A DNA stretch of 64,000 bases. Source: Blastococcus sp. CT_GayMR19. Its GTDB lineage: Bacteria; Actinomycetota; Actinomycetes; Mycobacteriales; Geodermatophilaceae. The first letter of the stretch is position 1, and every line of letters starts with the position of its first letter. The position numbers were made by a program, and so were the translations under genes. A model generated the notes under the pieces. The model ran no database searches. It was not told the origin of the DNA and saw nothing but the letters and a program-made list of their open reading frames with translations. Location of the stretch: contig NZ_SPQL01000009.1 of the NCBI RefSeq assembly GCF_004570385.1, positions 62,001 through 126,000 of the forward strand, given 5' to 3'. Of the stretch, positions 48,893-59,730 are shown one piece after another.

Positions 48893-49665
48893 ACCCGGAC
48901 TCCTCCAACGGCTGGGTACGGACCGGGCAGGACGGCGCCGTCCTCACCGTCACCCTGGACCGGCCCGAGCGGCTGAACTCCCAGACCCCGAAGACGTGGA
49001 CGGCGCTGGCGGACATCGGCCGCTCGCTGCCCGACGACGTCCGGGTCGTGGTGGTCCGCGGATCCGGCCGCGCGTTCTCCGCCGGCCTGGACCGCAGCCT
49101 GTTCGACCCCACCCCGGGCACCGAGGACGGGCTCGGCGACATCGGCCGGCTGCCCGAGGAGCAGGCGCAGGAGCGGATCCGGGAGTTCCAGGCCGGCTTC
49201 CGGTGGCTGCGGTCGCCCGGCGTCGTCTCCATCGCGGCCGTCCAGGGGCACGCCATCGGCGCCGGCGCGCAGCTCGCGCTCGCCTGCGACCTCCGCGTCT
49301 TCACCGAGGACGCCGCTCTCCGGCTGCCCGAGGCGACGCTCGGCCTCGTGCCTGACCTGACCGGCACGAGCACCCTGGTGGAGCTCGTGGGGTACTCGCG
49401 GGCGCTGGAGATCTGCCTCACCGGGCGGGCCGTGAGCGCGGCCGAGGCCCGGGTCATCGGGCTGGCCAACCTCGTCGTCCCCGCCGCCGACCTGGACGCC
49501 ACGGTCGCCGACCTGATCGCGGCGATCACCGCCGTCCCCGTGGGCGCCAGCCGGGCGACCGCCGCCCTGGTCCGCTCGGCGGTGCGCAACGACCCGGCCG
49601 AGCAGGACGCCGCCGAACGGGCCGCCCAGGTGCGCCGGCTCCGGGAACTCGTCGGAGGCCGCTGA
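48889..49665 (+). CDS. Enoyl-CoA hydratase/isomerase family protein
   Basis: A 258-residue crotonase-fold protein. The oxyanion-hole motifs are RGSGRAFSAGLD and VQGHAIGAGAQLALACDLRVF, followed by LPEATLGLVPD. It probably acts on an acyl-CoA in fatty acid breakdown, but the position of the catalytic Glu residues does not fix the reaction. GTG at 48889 overlaps the small HTH gene, suggesting coupled translation. Confidence 0.88.
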   Translation: MNPDSSNGWVRTGQDGAVLTVTLDRPERLNSQTPKTWTALADIGRSLPDDVRVVVVRGSGRAFSAGLDRSLFDPTPGTEDGLGDIGRLPEEQAQERIREFQAGFRWLRSPGVVSIAAVQGHAIGAGAQLALACDLRVFTEDAALRLPEATLGLVPDLTGTSTLVELVGYSRALEICLTGRAVSAAEARVIGLANLVVPAADLDATVADLIAAITAVPVGASRATAALVRSAVRNDPAEQDAAERAAQVRRLRELVGGR

Positions 49666-49758
49666 CAGACTGACCCGGAACAGCCCGACCCGTCGCGGTG
49701 TTGGCCCGACGCGGTGTCGGCTCGACGTGGAGCCGGCCGGGCGTGTGAGGGAGGCGGT

Positions 49759-51657
49759 GTGGACGTGAGCCATCCCATGACCTCCATGGCTGCCATGAGG
49801 TCCTACCGGCGGGATCCGTCGGTGACCGAGCGCCAGCTCCCGAAGGGCACGGTCAAGCGGGTGCTGGGCATCGCCCGGAACTACCGGCGCGACCTGATCT
49901 GGTTCCTGCTGCTCGTCGTCGGCTCCTCGGTGATCGGTGTCGTGACGCCGCTGCTGGCCGGTGACATCGTCAACCGCGTCGCGCGGCTCGAGGGCACGCC
50001 CGGCGGCATCGTGCGGATCGCCCTGTTCATCGCGGGGCTCGCGGTGGTCGACGCAGGCATCTCCCTGGCCACGCGCTGGTACTCCTCGCGGATCGGCGAG
50101 GGCGTCATCTTCGACCTCCGGACCCGCGTCTACGAGCACGTGCAGCGGATGCCGGTCGCCTTCTTCACCCGCACCCAGACCGGTGCGCTGGTGAGCCGGC
50201 TCAACAACGACGTCATCGGTGCGCAGCGGGCGTTCACCTCGACGCTCTCGGGCGTGGTGTCCAACGTGATCGGCCTGGTGCTCACCGCCGGCGTGATGAT
50301 CGCGCTGTCGTGGCAGATCACCCTGTTGTCGCTGGTCATGGTGCCGCTGTTCGTGCTGCCGGCCCGCCGGATCGGGCGGCGGCTGCAGGAGATCACGCGG
50401 GAGTCCTACGAGCTCAACGCGTCGATGAACGCCACGATGACCGAGCGGTTCAACGTCGCCGGCGCCCTGCTGGTGAAGCTCTTCGGGCGACCGTCCGCCG
50501 AGGCCGAGTCCTTCCGCGGCCGGGCCGCCCGGGTCCGCGACATCGGCGTGCTCTCGGCCATGTACGGCCGCACCTTCTTCACCGCGCTCACCCTGGTCGC
50601 CGCGCTCGCCACGGCCCTGGTCTACGGGCTCGGCGGCTGGCTGGCGTTCACCGGCTCCCTCAGCCCGGGCGACGTCGTGGCGCTGGCCCTCCTGCTGTCC
50701 CGCCTGTACGGGCCGCTGACGGCGTTGGCCAACGTCCGTGTCGACGTCATGAGCGCCATGGTGAGCTTCGACCGCGTCTTCGAGGTGCTGGATCTCGAGC
50801 CGATGATCAAGGAGGCCCCCGACGCCGTGCCCCTCCCGGCCGGCGACCGATCGATCGAGTTCGACTCGGTGTCGTTCAGCTACCCCTCCGGCAGTGACGT
50901 CTCGCTGCCGTCACTGGAGGAGGTGTCGCTGCCCGAGCACGGCGGGCCGGTCGACGTCCTGCACGACGTGTCGTTCCGGATCGAGCCGGGCCACCTGGTT
51001 GCTCTCGTGGGGCAGTCCGGAGCGGGCAAGTCGACCATCGCCGGTCTCGTCTCACGGCTCTACGACACGACCGGTGGCAGCGTGCGCGTCGGTGGCGTCG
51101 ACGTCCGCCGCGCGACCCTGAGCTCGCTGCAGGACGCGATCGGCGTGGTCAGCCAGGACGCGCACCTCTTCCACGACTCGATCCGGGCCAACCTGCTCTA
51201 CGCCCGGCCGGAGGCGTCGGAGCAGGAACTGTGGACGGCGCTGGAGGGCGCGCGGATCGCTGATCTGGTCCGGTCGCTCCCCGAGGGCCTCGACACCGTC
51301 GTCGGTGACCGCGGCTACCGGATGTCCGGCGGCGAGAAGCAGCGGCTGGCGATCGCCCGCGTGCTCCTCAAGGGGCCGGGAGTCGTGATCCTCGACGAGG
51401 CGACGGCGCACCTGGACAGCGAGTCCGAGGTGGCCGTGCAGCACGCGCTCGACACCGCGCTGGCGGGCCGCACGTCGCTGGTCATCGCGCACCGGCTGTC
51501 CACGATCCGCAGCGCCGACCAGATCCTGGTGGTCGACGGCGGCCGCATCATCGAGACCGGGACGCACGAGGAGCTGCTGGCGCTGGGTGGCCGGTACGCG
51601 GACCTCTACCGCACGCAGTTCGCGGACAGCGGCAGCCGTACCGTCGACGCCGCCTGA
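49759..51657 (+). CDS. ABC transporter, fused permease and ATPase
   Basis: A 632-residue half-transporter of the exporter type. Six helices lie in residues about 45-320, then an ATPase domain with Walker A VGQSGAGKSTIAG, Q-loop VVSQDAHLFHDS, signature MSGGEKQRLAIAR, Walker B VVILDEATAHLD and H-loop IAHRLSTI. A short Ser/Glu/Pro insert sits at the beginning of the ATPase domain. GTG at 49759 (GGGAGG close upstream) or 49765. No partner gene adjoins, so it probably forms a homodimer. Substrate unknown. Confidence 0.93.
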   Translation: MDVSHPMTSMAAMRSYRRDPSVTERQLPKGTVKRVLGIARNYRRDLIWFLLLVVGSSVIGVVTPLLAGDIVNRVARLEGTPGGIVRIALFIAGLAVVDAGISLATRWYSSRIGEGVIFDLRTRVYEHVQRMPVAFFTRTQTGALVSRLNNDVIGAQRAFTSTLSGVVSNVIGLVLTAGVMIALSWQITLLSLVMVPLFVLPARRIGRRLQEITRESYELNASMNATMTERFNVAGALLVKLFGRPSAEAESFRGRAARVRDIGVLSAMYGRTFFTALTLVAALATALVYGLGGWLAFTGSLSPGDVVALALLLSRLYGPLTALANVRVDVMSAMVSFDRVFEVLDLEPMIKEAPDAVPLPAGDRSIEFDSVSFSYPSGSDVSLPSLEEVSLPEHGGPVDVLHDVSFRIEPGHLVALVGQSGAGKSTIAGLVSRLYDTTGGSVRVGGVDVRRATLSSLQDAIGVVSQDAHLFHDSIRANLLYARPEASEQELWTALEGARIADLVRSLPEGLDTVVGDRGYRMSGGEKQRLAIARVLLKGPGVVILDEATAHLDSESEVAVQHALDTALAGRTSLVIAHRLSTIRSADQILVVDGGRIIETGTHEELLALGGRYADLYRTQFADSGSRTVDAA

Positions 51658-51667
51658 ATCTCCGCGG

Positions 51668-51687
51668 CGAGCGGGAGTGATCGCTCG
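51668..51687 (+). terminator. Weak hairpin after the ABC transporter
   Basis: CGAGCG and CGCTCG form a 6-bp stem over an 8-nt loop, 11 nt after the ABC transporter stop. Weak on its own. Confidence 0.35.
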
Positions 51688-51842
51688 ACGGAGGCGCGCC
51701 GGTACGGAGCGTGTCGGGCGCTCGGGAGCGGTTCTCCGTTCGGCCGGCCGACCCACCCCGCGGACGGCGAGCGTCGAACGGTGCAGGCCGCCGGAGCACT
51801 ACCGTCACTCCAGTCCCAGCATCCGCAGAGGAGTCCGAGACC

Positions 51843-51923
51843 GTGACCGAGCTGGCGAGGTCACGCATCAAGCACAGCACCGTCGGCACATGTCCGACGA
51901 GCGCCAGCGAGGAGGACATGTGA
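51843..51923 (+). CDS. 26-codon leader ORF before the SgcJ-like gene
   Basis: GTG at 51843 has AGAGGAG 9 nt upstream and a TACCGT -10 candidate at 51800-51805. It codes a 26-residue peptide with KHSTVGTCP and the acidic end SEEDM. Its TGA overlaps the next GTG (GTGA), so ribosomes reading it would be passed to that gene. One Cys codon and a nearby sulfurtransferase gene hint at cysteine-linked control, but this is inference. Confidence 0.4.
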   Translation: MTELARSRIKHSTVGTCPTSASEEDM

Positions 51924-52384
51924 CCGCAGCACACCCGCACGACGCCCAGATCCGGGCGCTCTACGCCTCGTTCCTGGACGGCTGGAACCGGCGGAGCGGA
52001 GCGGCCGTCGCCGCCGGGTTCGCCGACGACGGGGACATCATCGGCTTCGACGGCACCCACCACCGTGGCCGGCTGTCCATCGCCGCCGACCTGCGCGCGG
52101 TGTTCGGCAGCCACCAGACGGCGGCGTACGTCGCCGTCGTGCGCTCGGTCCGTCCCGTGGCCGCGGACGTCGCGGTGCTCATCGCGAACGCCGGGATGAT
52201 CCCGCCCGGCGGCAACGACCTGGACCCGGACCTGCACACCGTCCACACGCTGGTCGCCGTCGACGAGGGCCGCGGCCGGTGGCGGATCTCGCTGTTCCAG
52301 GCCACGCCCGCCGCCTGGCACGGCCACGAGCACCTGCGCGAGGAGCTCACCGAGGAACTGCGCGGCCTGCTCGCACCGCAATGA
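51920..52384 (+). CDS. SgcJ/EcaC-like (SnoaL/NTF2 fold) protein
   Basis: A 154-residue NTF2-like protein: IRALYASFLDGWNRRSGAAVAAGFADDGDIIGFDG is the typical first half and WRISLFQATPAAWHG the end. Members carry the database name SgcJ/EcaC oxidoreductase, but the biochemical role is not firmly known. GTG at 51920 has GGAGG 4 nt upstream; ATG at 51890 is the alternative start. It overlaps the sulfurtransferase by ATGA. Confidence 0.8.
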   Translation: MTAAHPHDAQIRALYASFLDGWNRRSGAAVAAGFADDGDIIGFDGTHHRGRLSIAADLRAVFGSHQTAAYVAVVRSVRPVAADVAVLIANAGMIPPGGNDLDPDLHTVHTLVAVDEGRGRWRISLFQATPAAWHGHEHLREELTEELRGLLAPQ

Positions 52385-53226
52385 GCGTCCTGATCGACAC
52401 CGCCGGCCTGCGGGCGCGCGACCGGCCGGTCGTCCTGCTCGACGTCCGGTGGGCACTCGGCGACGACCGGGGCCGCGAGCGGTACCTGGCCGGTCACCTG
52501 CCGGGTGCGGTGTTCGTCGACCTCGAGACCGAGCTGGCCGATCCGCCCTCGGCCGGGCGCGGGCGCCACCCGCTGCCGTCGTTACAGCGACTGCAGGCAT
52601 CGGCCCGGCGCTGGGGGATCCGGCAGAACGACGCCGTGGTGGTCTACGACGCCTCGGGTGGGTTGGCCGCGGCCCGGGCCTGGTGGCTGCTCCGCTGGGG
52701 CGGGCTGAGCGACGTCCGTCTGCTGGACGGCGGACTCGACGCCTGGGTGCGCGCCGGAGGGCCGGTCGAGGCCGGCGACGTCGTACCCGAGCCCGGCGAC
52801 GTGACCCTGACCGGCGGCGGCATGCCGGTGCTGACGATCGACGAGGCGGCCGCGCTGCCGGCGGCCGGCGGGATCCTGCTGGACGCCCGCGCCGGTGCGC
52901 GGTACCGGGGCGAGGTCGAGCCGGTCGACCCGCGCGCCGGGCACGTGCCCGGCGCGGTGAGCGCCCCGACGGCGAAGAACCTGGCGGAGGACGGCACCTT
53001 CCGCCCGGCCGGGGACCTCGGCCGGCGGTTCGCCGACCTGGGCGTGGAGCCCGGGAGCACGGTCGGCGTCTACTGCGGCTCCGGCGTCACGGCGGCACAC
53101 GAGATCGCCGCCCTGGCCGTCGCCGGGATCGACGCGGCGCTCTGGCCCGGGTCGTGGTCGCAGTGGTCGGCCGACCCCGCCCTCCCGGTAGCGACGGGAC
53201 CCGCCCCGGTCAGTGCAGGAGCTTGA
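52381..53226 (+). CDS. sseA: Thiosulfate/3-mercaptopyruvate sulfurtransferase
   Basis: A 281-residue protein with two rhodanese domains. The first (residues about 5-130) lacks an active Cys; the second holds the active loop YCGSGVTAAH, whose CGSGVT pattern is the mercaptopyruvate type. It moves sulfane sulfur to cyanide or thiols. It is coupled to the SgcJ-like gene and overlaps the converging SMR gene by 17 bp. Confidence 0.92.
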   Translation: MSVLIDTAGLRARDRPVVLLDVRWALGDDRGRERYLAGHLPGAVFVDLETELADPPSAGRGRHPLPSLQRLQASARRWGIRQNDAVVVYDASGGLAAARAWWLLRWGGLSDVRLLDGGLDAWVRAGGPVEAGDVVPEPGDVTLTGGGMPVLTIDEAAALPAAGGILLDARAGARYRGEVEPVDPRAGHVPGAVSAPTAKNLAEDGTFRPAGDLGRRFADLGVEPGSTVGVYCGSGVTAAHEIAALAVAGIDAALWPGSWSQWSADPALPVATGPAPVSAGA

Positions 53227-53524
53227 GCCCGAGGACGCAGCCGACGATCCCGGCCAGCAACAGCACCTTGACCGCGGACACCGATTCCTCGCCGGACGCG
53301 ATCGCGATCGCGACCGTGAGCACCGCGCCGATGCCCACCCAGACGGCATACGCCGTGCCCACCGGGAGCTCCCGCATCGCGTAGGCGAGCCCGAGCATGC
53401 TCAGGACGAGCGCACCCGCGAAGACCAGCGACGGGGTGAGGCGGGTGAAGCCCTCGGACCGCCCGAGGGCGGTGGCCCAGACGGCCTCCAGGACGCCGGA
53501 CAGGACGAGCACGAGCCAGGACAT
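53210..53524 (-). CDS. sugE: SMR-family guanidinium exporter (Gdx/SugE type)
   Basis: A 104-residue, four-helix membrane protein. The essential Glu is in TM1 (LVLSGVLEAVWATALG, E13), and the ALGRSEGFTRLTPS and AYAVWVGIGAVLT segments fit the Gdx/SugE branch rather than the drug-exporting EmrE branch. It works as an antiparallel dimer driven by protons. ATG at 53524 with GGAGG 4 nt upstream. A guanidine-III riboswitch directly upstream supports guanidinium as substrate. Confidence 0.92.
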   Translation of the reverse strand: MSWLVLVLSGVLEAVWATALGRSEGFTRLTPSLVFAGALVLSMLGLAYAMRELPVGTAYAVWVGIGAVLTVAIAIASGEESVSAVKVLLLAGIVGCVLGLKLLH

Positions 53525-53535
53525 GACGCCTCCAG

Positions 53536-53578
53536 GGAGCCGTCTTGTCGCTGTCCGGGTACGGCACCACTCGTCCGG
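53536..53578 (-). promoter_or_regulatory. Guanidine-III riboswitch
   Basis: Read on the minus strand, the segment begins CCGGACGAG, continues with GCCGTACCCGG and ends ACAAGACGGC, the conserved blocks of the guanidine-III (former mini-ykkC) class, in the right order and size. It stops 11 nt before the SMR start codon, so the pseudoknot can control access to the ribosome binding site. Guanidinium binding is expected to switch the exporter on. Confidence 0.88.
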
Positions 53579-53601
53579 GGGACCGTTCCGGGCCCACCAC
53601 G

Positions 53602-53629
53602 ATTCTCTCCCCTCGGCGCCGGGGGGCAA
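53602..53629 (-). promoter_or_regulatory. Candidate promoter of the guanidinium exporter
   Basis: On the minus strand TTGCCC (-35) and GAGAAT (-10) are 16 bp apart and end 23 nt before the riboswitch. The match is fair, not strong. Confidence 0.4.
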
Positions 53630-53679
53630 GGGCGCCGTAGGTGATGTTCGCCGCTGGTCCGGAGCGCCATACTGCCGCC

Positions 53680-53955
53680 GTGGAGACCGTCACCCGCGCA
53701 CGCGGGCCCCTCGTCGTCGCCGGGCTCGCCGCTGTGCTGCACCTCGTCGTCGGCTACTTCTACCTGGCCGGCGGCCTTGTCATCCCGGGCTACGTCCTCT
53801 TCCCGCTGTGGGCGGTGTGGCTCCTCCTGGCGTGGTGGCTCGTGACCCTGGCCCGCCGGAACTCGTGGTGGACCCCGCTCGCCCCGGTCGCGGCGGCGGT
53901 CCTGTTCCTCGTCGTGATCACGGTCGGCGAGCAGGTCCTGGGCTGGCAGGGCTGA
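53680..53955 (+). CDS. Small integral membrane protein
   Basis: A 91-residue protein with three predicted helices (about 10-25, 30-58 and 68-85). GTG at 53680 is preferred because CATACT at 53668-53673 would be a -10 box for a leaderless transcript; the frame is open to 53641. No family recognised. It is convergent with the chelatase gene. Confidence 0.6.
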   Translation: METVTRARGPLVVAGLAAVLHLVVGYFYLAGGLVIPGYVLFPLWAVWLLLAWWLVTLARRNSWWTPLAPVAAAVLFLVVITVGEQVLGWQG

Positions 53956-53964
53956 GCCGACACG

Positions 53965-54729
53965 TCAGTCCTGGGGGACCGCGGCGTCGTAGCGGTCCAG
54001 CAGGACGGCGGCGATCCGGTCGTCGGGCAGCAGGGGAGCGGTGACCCAGTCCGCGCCCGCGCCCGCCAGCTTGTCGTGGAAGTGGCCCGGCGCCAGCAGA
54101 TAGGCGGCCACGACCACGCGCCGGGCTCCGGCGTCCCGGGCGGCCACGACCGCGTCGGGCACCGCCGGCGTCGCGGCCGACCCGTAGCCGGTGGTCACGG
54201 GCCCGGCCCACGAGTGCTGCAGCAGCGCCGCGGTGCTCTCCACGTCGGCGACCGCGCGGACGTCGCTCGACCCGGCCGCGGCCAGGACGACCGCCGTCGC
54301 CGGGTCGTCCGGGTCGGCGCCGGCCTGGACCAGCCGGTCGCGCAGCACCTCGACGAGCCGCGGGTCCGGGCCGAGCGGACGGGCCGCCACGGCCGCGTCG
54401 GAGCGGGCCACGGCCCCGGCGATGTCGACGTGCACGTGGTACCCGCCCGACAGCAGCAACGGGACGACGACCGCGGGTCGCCCGGCCGAGGACAGCTGTG
54501 CCACGACGTCGACCACCGTCGGCGGCTGGACGTCGACGAACGCGGCGGTCGTCACCAGGCCCGGCCGCAGGTGCCGCGCGGCGAGGGCCAGCTCGGCGAT
54601 CAGCCGGCGGCCGGTGGGGTTGCGGGTGCCGTGCGCGCACGCCACCAGCACCGGTGCGTCGGAGTCCCCACGACGCGCGACGGCGCCGTCCCCCGGCTCG
54701 GGCAGGGGGACGGCGCCGTCGGCGACCAC
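53965..54729 (-). CDS. Sirohydrochlorin chelatase-like protein (CbiX family)
   Basis: A 254-residue protein with two CbiX-type halves. The first has VACAHGTRNPTGRR with the metal-binding His and a second His in SGGYHVHVDI; the second has VVLAAAGSS and a His in YLLAPGHFHDKL. Such enzymes insert Co or Fe into sirohydrochlorin, or Ni in the case of CfbA. No other tetrapyrrole gene adjoins. GTG at 54729 has no clear ribosome binding site; it follows acnA by 17 bp. Confidence 0.85.
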   Translation of the reverse strand: MVADGAVPLPEPGDGAVARRGDSDAPVLVACAHGTRNPTGRRLIAELALAARHLRPGLVTTAAFVDVQPPTVVDVVAQLSSAGRPAVVVPLLLSGGYHVHVDIAGAVARSDAAVAARPLGPDPRLVEVLRDRLVQAGADPDDPATAVVLAAAGSSDVRAVADVESTAALLQHSWAGPVTTGYGSAATPAVPDAVVAARDAGARRVVVAAYLLAPGHFHDKLAGAGADWVTAPLLPDDRIAAVLLDRYDAAVPQD

Positions 54730-54746
54730 GTGGACCGGGCTGCCGG

Positions 54747-57578
<2,832 letters not shown>

Positions 57579-57685
57579 TGCTCTGCGCCTACCCCTCGGT
57601 GGTCCGCGACAAGATGTACTGCGCTCGTCTCTCGCACCGATCATCCCAGTTCGCCTCGGAGAACACCGGGTGGGGCGGGCAGCGT

Positions 57686-57715
57686 CTTCCCCGGTGAGGT
57701 CCGTCACCGGGGAAG
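57686..57715. promoter_or_regulatory. Perfect 12-bp inverted repeat in the acnA divergent region
   Basis: CTTCCCCGGTGA (57686-57697) and its complement (57704-57715) flank a 6-nt spacer. It lies between two divergent starts, 108 bp from acnA and 106 bp from the PAP2 gene, so it is not at a gene end. It could be an operator or a leader hairpin. Confidence 0.5.
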
Positions 57716-57821
57716 GAGAGGCGCTGCTCACCCGTCCCCGGTGCACCAGAGGGAACGCCGCGAGTGACATCTGCCCCGATGTGCTGGTCAGCGGCCCGTC
57801 GTGCCCATAGCGTCGCCCGCC

Positions 57822-58874
57822 ATGACCGCGGTCGAGTCCACGGCGCTTACCCGAGCGCTGCCCAGTCCCTGTGCTCCCGTGGCGGGGGCGGCAGAGCTGA
57901 CCGCGTTCGCCACCGTGTCGACGTCGCGGCTCCACGGCCGCACGACCCCGCGGGCACTGGTGCGGGCTGTCCTGCTGGCCGGCCTGGTGCTGGCGTTCGC
58001 GGTCACCTGCAGCCGGGAAGGACTGCCGACCGACCGCGTGGTCCTGCTGGGCTGGGTGATCGCCGGTCTGGCGGCGTACGCCGCCACCGACGGACTCCAC
58101 CGGGTCGGCCGGCTGCTCGTCGACTGGCTGCCCCTGGCGGTCGTGCTGCTGGCGTACGACGCCAGCCGTGGGCTGGCCGACGAGCTGGGGGCGACCGTGC
58201 ACGTCACGGAGCCGGCGGCGGCGGATCGATGGCTGGCCGGAGGCGCCCTCCCGACGGCCGTCCTGCAGCAGCACTGGGTCGCGGACTGGTGGCAGGCGCT
58301 CGCCGCCCTGGTCTACAGCAGCCACTTCGTGGTGACGCCGCTGGTCCTCGGCCTCCTGTGGGTGCGGAACCGGGCGCGCTGGGGGCAGTACGCCCGGCTC
58401 GTCGTCGGTCTGTCGGCGGCCGGGCTGGTCACCTACGTGCTCTACCCGGCGGCCCCGCCGTGGCTGGCGGCCAAGGACGGCGTCATCGAGCCGGTCCAGC
58501 GGCTGAGCGGAGTGGGCTGGGAGGTGCTCGGGCTGCCGCGCGCCGGGGCGCTGCTCGCGGACAGCCAGGGGCAGGTCAACCAGGTGGCGGCCGTGCCCTC
58601 CCTGCACACGGCCTTCGCGGTGCTCACCTGCCTCGTGCTCTACCCGGTCGCGACGCGGCTGTGGCAGCGGGCCGCCCTGGTCGCCTACCCGGTCGTGATG
58701 GCGCTCGTCCTGGTGTGGTCGGGAGAGCACTACGTCGTCGACACGCTGCTGGGCGCGGTGTACGCGGCCGGGGTCGTCGCCGTCGCGGCCCGGGCGCTGC
58801 CGGTTCTCACAGCGGTCGCGGGGAGCATCGCCGCCCGCCGCCGCCCCGCCGTCGTGCCGGGCGTGAGCGGGTGA
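57822..58874 (+). CDS. PAP2-superfamily membrane protein (IPC synthase-like)
   Basis: A 350-residue protein with about eight helices. The phosphatase motifs are [13 protein letters not shown] and [13 protein letters not shown], whose His residues are catalytic; the arrangement resembles fungal inositol phosphorylceramide synthase and bacterial relatives. It probably transfers or removes a phospho-group of a lipid. ATG at 57822 chosen; GTG 57801 is possible. Its TGA overlaps the sirtuin GTG. Confidence 0.85.
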   Translation: MTAVESTALTRALPSPCAPVAGAAELTAFATVSTSRLHGRTTPRALVRAVLLAGLVLAFAVTCSREGLPTDRVVLLGWVIAGLAAYAATDGLHRVGRLLVDWLPLAVVLLAYDASRGLADELGATVHVTEPAAADRWLAGGALPTAVLQQHWVADWWQALAALVYSSHFVVTPLVLGLLWVRNRARWGQYARLVVGLSAAGLVTYVLYPAAPPWLAAKDGVIEPVQRLSGVGWEVLGLPRAGALLADSQGQVNQVAAVPSLHTAFAVLTCLVLYPVATRLWQRAALVAYPVVMALVLVWSGEHYVVDTLLGAVYAAGVVAVAARALPVLTAVAGSIAARRRPAVVPGVSG

Positions 58875-59625
58875 CCGGCGCCGTCCCCCTGCCCGGCTGG
58901 CTGACCGGGGCGCGGAGGATCTGCGTCCTCAGCGGGGCGGGCATCTCCACGGACAGCGGGATTCCCGACTACCGGGGGCCGAACGGGCTGTGGACCCGCG
59001 ACCCGGACGCCGAGAAGCTGGTCACGCTCAGCTACTACCTCGCGGACCCGGAGATCCGGCGACGCTCCTGGCTCCTGCGGCAGGCGATGCGGGACGCCGA
59101 CCCGCGACCCAACGCCGGGCACGCCGCGCTGGTCGGCCTTGAGCGGCAGGGCCGGCTGCGCGCACTGATCACCCAGAACATCGACGGGCTCCACCAGGCC
59201 GCCGGCTCCTCGCCCGACCTGTCCTGGAGATCCACGGCACCGTGCACGAGGTGGTCTGCGTCGGCTGCGGCGACCGGACGGCGATGTCCGCCGCCCTCGC
59301 CCGGGTGGCGGCGGGTGAACCGGACCCGGCCTGCCTCGTGTGCGGCGGCGTCCTGAAGTCGGCGACCGTCTACTTCGGGCAGATGCTCGACGAGGACGTC
59401 GTCGAGGCGTGCACCGCGGCCGCGGCGGACTGCGACGTCTTCCTCGCCGTCGGCACGTCGCTGCAGGTGTGGCCCGCGGCCGGCCTGGCCGACATCGCCG
59501 TCGGCGCCGGGGCCCGGCTCGTCGTGGTGAACGCCGAGCCCACCCCGTACGACGACGTGGCCGACCTCGTCGTCCGGGAGCCGATCGGCACCGCTCTGCC
59601 GCGGCTGGTGTCGTCCGACGGCTGA
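58871..59625 (+). pseudogene. cobB: Sir2-family NAD-dependent deacylase, frameshifted
   Basis: The first frame (58871 to about 59221) has [20 protein letters not shown] and ITQNIDGLHQAAGSSPDL. The second frame (from about 59221 to 59625) continues with LEIHGTVHEVVCVGCG, the second zinc pair CLVCGG, SATVYFGQML and FLAVGTSLQVWPAAGL. The two parts make one full sirtuin of about 250 residues only if one G is added at about 59221. Without that the product stops at 59356 with unrelated sequence. It may be a real mutation or a sequencing error. Confidence 0.85.
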
Positions 59626-59730
59626 CCTGGGCTGCAGGGGCTCGTCGTCGTCGGCGGCTCCGGTTAGCGTGACGGTGACCACACCGAGCGGCCGGCAACG
59701 GAGTCGGCCGCGCAGAGCCCGGGAGCCGGC

